A DNA stretch of 64,000 nucleotides from Anaeramoeba flamelloides (lineage: Eukaryota; Metamonada; Anaeramoebidae), in NCBI GenBank assembly GCA_027625915.1, contig JANTQA010000036.1:2351501-2415500 (forward strand), given 5' to 3'. A program made the translations under genes and the position numbers. The notes under the pieces were generated by a model that worked only from the letters and a program-made list of their open reading frames with translations, was not told the origin of the DNA and did no database searches. Below, piece by piece: positions 22,498 through 32,600 of this stretch. Numbering within the stretch: the first letter of the stretch is position 1; each line of letters opens with the position of its first letter.

Positions 22498-24530
22498 ATT
22501 TAATTTGAGAACAAAAACTTTATTAAAATTTTTTTTTTTTTTTTCTTTTTTTATTTCCTTTACCTTAGACATTCAATGTGTTTTCAGTTTATGAGTACGA
22601 CACAATTCCACCACATATGCAAATTAATGCAGCATCTTATACTGGTAAAAAATTTTTTTTCTTCTTTTTTGTTTACATTTTTATATTTGAGCTGATCAAT
22701 GACAAATGAAATCGAAAAGGATTGGAAACCAAGAACTAATTTTTGTGTTAATGACCAATATTACTTTTTAATTTCATAACCCATAATTTGTTTTATTTTG
22801 ATCGTGTAAATGTCTCCTTGATCAATCCAAGTAAAATTTCATAAATTAAATTTTTTGTTAATTATTGATAATTTTATTAAATGGTACAGAAACCATATGT
22901 TTAGTAATCTTTGTTCGTTGGCTTTTAATTTAAAAAAATTATTATAAAAATACAATAAAAAAAATTTGTTTGTCTAAAATAAACCTATTTGTATATCAAA
23001 ATTGCCATTCCCACAAGAAAATTTCCAATTTCCCAAATTCAGAAAAAGTTTAGTGATTATTGAATTTTTTTTTTCACATTTTATCATTCTATTGATTGTA
23101 TCTTTATTTTTTTTTTGAATAGAAAAGATTATCTAAAGAAAAAAGAGAGTTTTTTCATATTCATTTTTCTTATCGTTTTTGAATCATTTTGCTACACATG
23201 TGCAAAAAGTGGTGTCTTAATATTTTAAGTTTTTTTTTTTTTTTTTTATGTGTATTTTATTTATTTTTATTTAAATAATCAAAATTTTCATTTTAAAGGC
23301 ATTTTACTTATTTTTTGTTTTAGTACTTTTAAGATTCTTTTCTATTCTTTTTCGTTTAAAAGTAATTTTAAAAATTTGGCAAAATAAAAGTTTTTGATAT
23401 ATGTAACAAAAATAGGTTTATTGAAGTTTATTGACTGTTCTAAGTTTCCTTTTGAAAACTTTGGTGTTACACTTTATTACAATGACTATATTGGGTGTGT
23501 ATTCCAAGGAAAAAATTATTTCAAGAACCTAAGGAGTTTTTTTAAAATTATTTTTATATTTTATTTTTCGAATTTTTGTACTGTATAAAAGATAATGTAA
23601 TTGCTATGTCTGCTTAATATTTTTAAGAAAAGGAGATTTAAATAAATTTTTGATAATATGTTTTGAAATGAGTTTAATTATTTATCTTTGAAAAAATTTT
23701 TTTTAATTATGCTTGAGTTGTAATAATTACAGTAAAGAGGTATGCCTTCATATTATTTCGTTTTCTTTTTTCAAAAATAATTCTGAAATGGTTTAAAAAA
23801 AAGTGTGTTGATTCGTTGTAATGTAATCGAAATTTTGTTTCATTTGTTCTATGTTGAAAAGAAATAAAATAAAAATAAACCTTTGTAACATCTCAAATTC
23901 TGGAGTACAAAAAATAATGAAAACAGATAAACAAACTTTTTTTTTTTGAATTTATTGATAAAGTAGTCTTTAAAGGAACTCTTTTTACTAAAATCATACT
24001 ACTTTTACTCTTAAATAATTAAATGAATTTTGTATCTTCGGACATTATACATTATTGAACTGTGAAGATCAAATATTGAACATTTTCTTACTGGTGTTTG
24101 ATTATTAAATGGGAAAATTTTAAATTCGATATTCTTCCTTTTTTTTTTTTTTCTTCAGTTTTAAAGTCAAAATTCCAAATTTTAAAAACAAAAATGAATG
24201 AATCTGCATCAGTACTAGAGAAGTAGTTCTGAAATGAAAATAATCAAACTGAAAGAATAATTGGTTTCATGGAAGAAAGATTGGAAGCTAGAAAAAAAAA
24301 AAAAAATTGAAGAGAAAATTGTTTCTCATTTAATAATCAAATATCAATTTGAAAATGATCAAATAAATTCTCTGATTTAAAAAAAAAATATACAAATATA
24401 ATCATTTTAAAAATTTTGAATCTTAATTATTAATAAAATGTATTGAAAATTTTTTGGAATGGATAAATTTAATTGTCCTAATTTGTCGAACAAAAAAGAA
24501 AAAAAAAAATACAATTTAAAAATAACTACA

Positions 24531-24622
<92 letters not shown>

Positions 24623-26728
24623 CTAAGATAAAATATAAAAGATAAAAAAAAAAGAAAAAGATAAAATATATTAGAAAAAAAAAATCAAACCAACAAAGTT
24701 CAATTTCTAATGATTTTCAATTGCTCAAATAATTAAAATAAAATTCATATTTTTTTTTTTTTTTTTTTATAAAACTAAAACCTCCATTTTCCGATTTCCT
24801 ACATTATTTAATATTTTTTTAAATTTTTTCAAAAAGCTTGTAGAGCTGAACCAACCCCAACCCCATCTCCAACCCCCGATCCATATTTCTGTCAAACAAT
24901 CCAAAGTAACGAATTATATAATCTGGCCCCAGCAAAGAAATTATATACATATACAACACCAGAAAATAAATATTTGCTCCACCCATGTGATTATGTTGTT
25001 CATACTAGTGGATGTGATTGCTGTACTGCAGGTGTTGCAACAGGGTGGATTCAAAGAAGCGATGGTTCTTGCCAACAACTTGGTCATTTAGACACAAGCA
25101 CTTGGTTACCTCTTCCAGAAAACGACCCCCAAGAAGGTGTTTCTCTTGAATATTATGTTAAAACTTCTCTTGGTCATAAAACAAGATCAATGAAATATGA
25201 TTTCATTTGTGATCCAGCTACCGATGGTGATATTACAGAAATTAACGAATTAAATTTAATTCCACCTAGAACTGAAATTACTTTAGCTTCAAAATATGGT
25301 ATGATTATTAATTTGTTTTTTTTTTTTTTTTTTTTATCTTTACTTTTTTGAATTATTTTTTTTCTTTATATTGAATTATCATTTTATTTATATTGAAATA
25401 TTTTGATTAAATTTTGTTTTACATTAGGACCTTTTGCTATTGCTGTTAGCAAAAATTGAGAAACAAAAGTCTGAAAAAGTGTTACTTAAAATACTCAAAA
25501 GAGTGAATTCAAGTGGTTTGAAAAACACTTTTTTAAAATTTTTCATTCTCCCTTTTTCAAAACATCTAGAAATTTTGTTAATTTTTTATTTGTTAGTTAC
25601 TAAAAATTTTATTATGTCAATAAGTGCTTTTTCTAGCTTTGATTTTCAAAGATTAAAATAGAATAAATTATTATTATATTCTTTTTTTTGAAATAAAAAA
25701 AAAAAAAAAAAAAAATTCAATTAAAGATAGCAATTATTATTAAAAATAATAATTCGTGAATATATAAGAAATTGAAAAAAGCATATTGTCATTTTGAAAA
25801 CAAAAGTAACCTCAAATATTAAAAAAAAAATTTTTAAACATTCAACAGAGTTGTACTTTTAAACGATCACCAAAATTATAAAAAACCATGAATACAGGTA
25901 TTTTAAAAAAAATAGCAGACCAAAACTTTTAAAAAGTGCTACTCAAATAGCTTAACGAATGAATTCCAACATTTTGAGCAATTCTTTATTAAAAAGTTTG
26001 ATTACCACTTTTTTAAAACAACTGTGATAATTTTTGAAATAGCAAATTCAAACAACAAGATAATTATTTCAAAATGGAAAATAATTAAAAACAGTTTTAT
26101 TTTCTTAAAAATAACCATTTTGAATTTCTTATTAAAAGTGTTATTGCTTAAATCAAACAACAAGCATTTCATTTAATATGAATTATGTCAAATCCACTTG
26201 TACAAATGATTTTTTCATTTTATTTTTTTTTTTTATATGTAGGGGGAGATAACGAGTGTATTATTTTTTTAAATCTGTCTCTTTAATTGAGAATTAATTC
26301 AGATTTAAATCAATTGTATAATAATTTTTTTAAAAGTCTTATCAAAAAAAAAGAAAATATCATTTTATTTCTAACCCCAATTTAAAAAATATTCATTTTA
26401 TCTCAAATTCCAATAAACAAGAGTCAATTTAATTGTTATTTATTAAATCTTATTTTTTTGTTCAAAATTCTTAATGTTTCTCTATTTAACAATTTATTTT
26501 ATTAAAAAAAATAAAATAGCTTGCCCACAAGATCCATTAAATCCAACAATTTATCCATCACCAACAGTAAAATCATCACCAAAAAGTTCACCAAGCTCTA
26601 ATACTGGCGGGTTAAGTGGCGGATTAGTATTTTTGGTTGTATTATTAGTTGGTATTGCTTGCTTCATTGGCGGTTTCTTTGTTCATAGATATCGTACAAG
26701 TAGAACAAATATGTATGAAAACCTTTAA
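21993..26728 (+). CDS. Type I membrane protein with two MRH-like domains (sorting-receptor-like)
   Basis: Inferred join of 21993-22436, 22569-22644, 24837-25298 and 26520-26728, with GT-AG introns of phases 0, 1 and 1, giving 396 residues. Residues 1-20 are a signal peptide. Domain 1 (about 26-173) has the mannose-6-phosphate-receptor-homology pattern: a YDFSPL-type strand, YVFNVC, later Cys pairs, and a closing AC at the exon 2/3 join. A Pro/Thr linker (TPTPSPTPDP) follows, then domain 2 (about 184-333) with LYNLAP, CDCC, SCQQLG, TRSMKYDFICD and again a closing AC at the exon 3/4 join. A Ser/Pro stalk, one TM helix and a 17-residue tail ending MYENL complete it; YENL is a YxxL-type endolysosomal sorting signal. 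The sugar-binding Q/R/E/Y set is incomplete: domain 1 lacks the Arg, domain 2 keeps Gln and Arg, and the final Tyr is not evident in either. It resembles a small lysosomal-cargo receptor; ligand unknown. Confidence 0.8.
24091..24346. mobile_element. Family III-like MITE in intron 2 of the MRH gene (copy e, longer)
   Basis: The left end ctggtgtttgattattaaat and right end (reverse complement) attgatatttgattattaaa match the family terminus but the interior is different and longer. TA at 24089-24090. It lies inside the 2.2-kb intron. Confidence 0.6.
24532..24620 (+). repeat. 89-bp uninterrupted poly(A) tract
   Basis: An unbroken A run inside intron 2 of the MRH gene, followed by A-rich sequence with 'gataaaatata' words. 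It could be the tail of a retroposed insertion or simple slippage. True length in the genome is uncertain, because assemblies often err in such runs. Confidence 0.9.
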
Positions 26729-27925
26729 ATGTTTTTACTATGAATTATAATACATATAACAGTTCAAATTTTATAATTATGTCTGATAAAACAACTTTTA
26801 TATTTTTTTTTTATTTTAAATATATTTTCCCTAACTCATTTAAAAACTTTTTGTTTTGTTATGCATTTTTTTTTTCTATTTGTTTTTTCTTTGAAATCCA
26901 AAATCAGATATAAAATAAAATAAAATTTTCAAATCATAATTCATTAATATTTTTTTATTTATTTGAAAAGTAATTTTTGTTTTAATGTAATCCTATTCCG
27001 AGAAGAATAAAAATAACAAGAAATAGAATTAGTAATGCTATCTTTATGAATATATTATTAAATTAAACTTTGTTTCTGTTAATGGGTTGCATAATCATTT
27101 TTCAAATATCAATTATTATTTATAATTGACCTTTGAAGAATAATAAATAAGAAATAAGTAGAATAATAGACATCTGAGAATAGTTGATATTCTGTATAAA
27201 GCGAAACTAATAAATCAATAGATTTTCTTAAAAATTGAAAAATTACAATTCGTAGGAGTATATTGAGTAAAACAGCAACAAGGTTCATTTTGATCTTCAA
27301 TTGAATATAGAAAGAAAATTCAAATAGAAATCAAAAGTATTTTACTTTAGTTATTTTTACTTGATCCAATAACCTTAGAATAACTCATTTTTATTTAGTG
27401 ATTAAAGATCTTGTAATAAAAAAAAAATTGCAAATGAATTAAGTATCAAAAAAAATAATGAAAAAAAATCAAATATGGAAAAGGATTTAAATGTTGAAAT
27501 TCCCCAAAATTAATTTTCATCTTTTACCCATTCAAAATTCTTTTAAATATATACGATTCACCCATTAAAACAAGGGTTCCCTTTGACTGAAAAATAGTTT
27601 ACCTGCATTCTTGAATTATTTTTTATTAAAATAAATAAAATGAATACAACTTATTAATAGAGACAACTTTAATTCAAAAATATTTTGAATATATATATAT
27701 ATATATATATATATTTAATTTCAAATAATAATTACTTGTTATTTGTTTCTTGCTAATATATCTTGATCGATAAATATTCATTAATAATAAAAATAAATTT
27801 AATTAATAGCTGGTTTCATTAAAAGTAGACTAAAAAAAAAAAAATAAAATTAATTTATTAAAAAATAATGGCACTTGAAAAGAGTAAAAAAAAAATAACT
27901 GTTGATCTTTTTATTTTTGATTGAC
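26729..27925. other. Intergenic, simple repeats only
   Basis: 3' flank of the MRH gene. (AT)n at 27689-27714. No gene supported. Confidence 0.5.
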
Positions 27926-27929
27926 AGAA

Positions 27930-28350
27930 ACACCAATTAAAAGTTTTGAACAACCCAAATTTCAATTTTTGAAAAAAATAAATTTTTTTTAATTACCACT
28001 CGAAGAAGTACCATATTAGAACCATTCTCTAATTGTAAATTTAACACTTGTTTAGAAAGCTCTATATTAATAAAAAGAAAAAAAAATAATTATCAATACT
28101 AAAAAATTATGGGTCTGTTAACATTTTTAGAGAGAGGAAGAACACAAAAATAATTGAGTAAATTTGTTTAAATTCTATTAGGCATATTGATCGATCAAAC
28201 CTTAGATACCATCAACTAAATTTTTTAAGAGTTCATCAGTTTTGGAGAACTCAACTTTGACAGTATATCGGTTGTTTAAAAAAATTATTGATCAACTGAA
28301 ACAAGTTAGGTAATTTAAAGAAGGAAATGAAAATAAAAAAACTAAAAGAT
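27930..28350 (+). repeat. Dispersed repeat, third copy of the 9.5-11.0 kb foldback arm
   Basis: Shares with 10555-10990 the order: aatttcaatttttgaaa, agtaccatattagaaccatt, atttaacacttgttta, a gatcgatcaaac block, agataccatcaa, agttcatcagtttt and gaaacaagtt. Roughly 70% similar by eye, with indels. Confidence 0.6.
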
Positions 28351-29040
28351 GATAAAAAGAGTTTTAATTTTTTTCTCAAAAATGAATATTTTTTCGAATT
28401 TTATGAGAAATTAAATTATATTTATTGTATAAACCGTTTTAGCGATGTTAATTTTTTTAAATTTTAGTTTAGATAAATTTATATCAAATAACAGCCAGAT
28501 TTACCTAAATTATCCAATATTAAAATAGAAAATTCATAATAATATTGGTTGTTTAAAATATTTATTTTATTATTTACCTATACTCCTAGATTTTAATTTA
28601 CATATACCATAAAAATTAACCGTATTCAACCAAATATTCGCGTATTAAAAAATCAAAAATTCAATTTTTCCTAAGAATCAACCAATATATAATATTTTTT
28701 ATGAATAATAAAAATTTAAAATTTCCAATTAGAGTTGATATTCTTATAATAAATATCTGAGGCAACGAGAAATTTTACAAAAAAAATCAACTGATAAAAA
28801 TAATTTTGAACAACTTTCATTAGAAAATATCGTGCAAAATTCTAAATTTCTTAAGGTAATTAAAATTGTTGAGAATTGGAATTTTTAATAGTAAATTTAT
28901 CCATTTTAAAAGAAATTACAAAGACTCAATTTTCTTAATGTTATTTTATAGTTTCCTACATTTTTTTTTTTTCAAATTTAATTTTTAAAAAAAAAAAAAA
29001 AAAGAAGAAAAAAAAAAGAAAAAACAAAAAAAACAAAAAT

Positions 29041-29332
29041 TTTAAGATTGTTGTTAATGAAGACAGAGATGAATTTCCAAGAAAAATAGACATAAAAGAA
29101 ATCTATGAAATTACTATCAAATATCTCCTAGACAAGATGACTCAACAAGATATATGTAAAAAAGATACTAAAATCGAAATTATCTATGATACTGTAGTGA
29201 TACAAACACATCTCAATTCAAGTAACTCTAAAATATTTTTCTACATTCATTTATTCTTAATATTTTTCTCTGAATACTCTTTGTTTATAAAGATCCTTAT
29301 TTTCATTTTATCTTTCAAAACTAAATAAAGTT
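29041..29332 (+). pseudogene. Coding-like fragment of unknown origin
   Basis: An open frame runs from about 29041 through the ATG at 29137 to the stop at 29327-29329. Its first two thirds look protein-like (EDRDEFPRKIDIKEIYEI, then KKDTKIEIIYDTVVIQT), while the rest is hydrophobic low-complexity. A poly(A)-rich tract sits just upstream, so no start or upstream exon is visible. Not recognised. It may be the tail of a mobile element: the sequence just after it (about 29345-29420) recurs at 52040-52130. Confidence 0.3.
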
Positions 29333-29344
29333 AAAAATGCATCT

Positions 29345-29420
29345 TATAACTGTGTTTATTCACTCTCTGAATTAGAAGATACGAATCTAGTCACTTCAGA
29401 ATCCTCTCTTGAACAGATCC
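29345..29420 (+). repeat. ~75-bp dispersed repeat shared with 52040-52130
   Basis: Both loci contain a taa(c/t)tgtgtt word, then gaattagaa, then a 'tcacttcagaatcctctctt' / 'tcactccagaattctctctt' block ending in gaa. The 52-kb copy carries about 12 extra bases before gaattagaa. It may be the end of an undefined element. Confidence 0.55.
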
Positions 29421-29689
29421 AGTGTTTTATGTGACACTTAACCTTAAGTAATATATTTGAACTCTCTATATATAGAGAAAACAGGTTTGCGCTTTGATCC
29501 AAATAATTGACAAAAACTAAATTATTTTTAACTTTAATGAAAGTGTGATGTTGTTGTTCTTCTAACAGTTTTAATGGTGTTAAAAGTTTTGTTTATTTTT
29601 TTCTGTTTCTGTATTAAATAAAAGACTAAAAAAATAAAAATAAAAATTACAAGAAGATTAAAAATAAACATAACAAAAAAAAAAAATAA

Positions 29690-32600
29690 TTATACATCCT
29701 CTAGTGTTTGTAGAGGTATTGGTTCACCGATTAAAAAAATGAGTTCTTGCATTTCCTTTTTTAGCAACTGGTATCTATCTTGGTTCTCACAGATTTGTTC
29801 TAAATTATTTAGAATTTTATTTTCGTTTAATAATAGGAATCTGTGTACATTTGCACAAGAAACTTCAAAGATATTTTTAGGCAACGGAGAAGGTGGGAAT
29901 AAAGCATTTTCCTCGAACTCAATTAAAGGTGTTGAAATTTGAGATAAAAATTTACTCATTCTTTCATGATTGTTAGTCAAGTATTCGTTCATTTCTGTTA
30001 AATAATCATCTTTTTCATCAAAAACCGAACAATTGGAGAGCTGAGTCAAAACCTTTGCAATTAGAATGAAGATTCTAATTATGGAATCCTCTGGGGGTTC
30101 CTCTATTAGCCCATAATCGTTTAGAGAAGTGATCACGGGGTTGAAAAGCATGCTGATAATAAAGGAGCCAATTTGAGGAAGAATTTGCTCTGGCCATTTC
30201 AGTTTCAAAGTCTTTGATAGTGTATCCAGAATGAAGCAAAATTGCTCTGGGATTTGGTCTGAATTTTTTTCAATTGAGGAAAGAATTGTCTCCACCGCAG
30301 CCATTAAGTTATATTTGTTACTTGAAATGGAATCCGTTTCGTTCAATTTATTTGGATTTATTTCAATTTCGGAGATGGACATCTCGGTAATTAAGTCATA
30401 AATTGGCTGGCTTAGTGTCTGATGTAAATAATTAATCCCCACTGGCAAATGGGCAAAGGAAGTCCACAGCCTGGTCGCGATTGAATAGCCTTTAAATAGG
30501 AAATTTGGATCGTTGCATTCATTGATCTCTTTGACAATGAAATGCTTTAATAAATTTGCGCCTTCACCTTGAGATTCAAAAATGTATAATATTGATCTAA
30601 TTAAATAATCAAAAACTTGGTTTTCTTCCGAGTGTAACAAGGACTCAACAAAATCTAGATTTGTTACTAATAAATCACTTAGATCTAAATAGGTTTGTTT
30701 TAATTTTTTATTTGTTATTTGGCTTGTTGTTGAATTTGAAATAAAATAATAGTCACCAAAGAGGGTTTGGAAATCAAAAATTGGTAACCCCAAGATTGAT
30801 TTATATTGCTCTTGCCTTCTTTTTTTTTTGTTAATTTTGATTTTGATCACTACCCCAAAGAAGAGTCCAGCTAACGATATAATGATGATGAAAAACGAAA
30901 ATAAAACTAAAAATGAAGTTTCAGCCATACCAAATTTGACTGACATTTTTTCACTCCAAGAATCTGCTGATGTTTTCTCATTACAATACTCCCCTTCATA
31001 ACCAGATTCACATTCACATTTGTTTTGTTCCAGATCACAAACGCCATGAATGCAATCCATGGATTCGCAGTCATCTGTTTGACATTTTTCCCCTGAATAT
31101 CCATAGTTACACAAACACGTGCCATTGATCAGACACTCGCCTTGATTTGGAGTGCTAAATTGCCCACAGTCTTTCGTATCGCAGATCTGTTCGCTACACT
31201 TGTCTCCTTCCCATCCATTTTGTGTGTCACAGATGCAAGACCCCTTTTCCTTATGATATGAACATTCCCCATGATTTGAACAATTATCATATTCCACTTC
31301 ACATAAATTTATTGAGCAATCTTCCCCGGAATAACCATCATCACAATCACCTATTTAATGGATATACATATTATTTTAAAGAGTATTATTTTTTAAGATT
31401 TCTTGGATGATTACAAAAAAAATAATATTTGGAATATAAAAAAGCATAAAAATAAAAAAAAAAAAAATTTTCATTACATTTCCCATTATTTTTATTACAA
31501 TCACCGTTTCCAGAGCAATTATTTCCTTGGCAAATATCCTCTGAACAATAAGTACCATTCCAACCTTTATCACATTCACAGATGTTATTGTGACATTCAC
31601 CATTTATACATTCATCATCACAATCACAAACTATACATTAAGAGAAATATTTATAAAATTTAAAAAATAATTTGAAAGTCAATATTTTAGATTTGGATAC
31701 TTTAATTTATTTAACTTTGAGGATTCCATATCCTGTAAAATTTGAAAAGTTTGATTTTTTTCGTTTCAAATATTTGCGATTATTAAAGTACAAATCTTGG
31801 TAACACTAATAAAATTAATGGTTAAATAAAATGACTTGTAGTTATTAATGATATAATGTTTTGAGTTAAACAAATACAGCAAGAAAAAATTATTCATACA
31901 TGTCCAAAATTTTTTTCATAATAATAAATTTAAAAAAATGTTATTTGAAATTTCCATTTTTTTCAATTGGAAAACCCTACTTTCAAAACATTTGCATTTC
32001 AAAGAATATTTCAAAGATCAACAAATTTTACAAATTTTCTATACATTTAAAGCAATCAAATACTTGATTCAAAGCACAGGTAAAAAAAATTTCAAAAAAA
32101 TGGAAAATGAAGTAAAAATTTTAAAACATTGATTTGGATTTATCAGTATTGCTGACCATTTGTATGTAATCTTTTTAAGTTAAAAACTTTTTATAAAAAA
32201 GAAAGAAATACTTTTCAAACAATTTTTAAATACAATTTCTAGTACCAGGGAGGTGGTGTATCATCAAATGCCGCAGAGTGCCGTCAAGCGCCGTAGAGTG
32301 AAATAGTTGTGTCACCAACTGCCGTCAAGTGCCTAGGTTTTTTTTAATTTAAGAAATAAACCGAAAATTTTTGAAATTTTCTTTTTATTTCTTGAGGTAA
32401 AAAAACCTAACGGCGGCTTTTTAGAATTTAATAGAAGAGTCAAAAATCATCTATGATTTTACTCAATTCTTTTAAATAAAAAAAAACCTAACATAAGTTT
32501 TCTTGGTTTAAGAAATAAATTGAAAATTTCAAAAATTTTCGGTTAATTTCTTAAAGTAAAAAAAAAACCTAAAGGCAAAAAGGGGGTAATTTTGTTGTAT

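Noticed and set aside
22437-22508. Poly-Phe end of the MRH exon 1 frame
   Set aside because: Read-through into intron 1 after a gtaaaa donor; exon 2 continues the MRH domain in phase.
25434-25661. 75-codon plus frame after MRH exon 3
   Set aside because: Joining it would end the protein before the stalk, TM and tail. The join to 26520 is in phase and restores the AC motif seen in domain 1.
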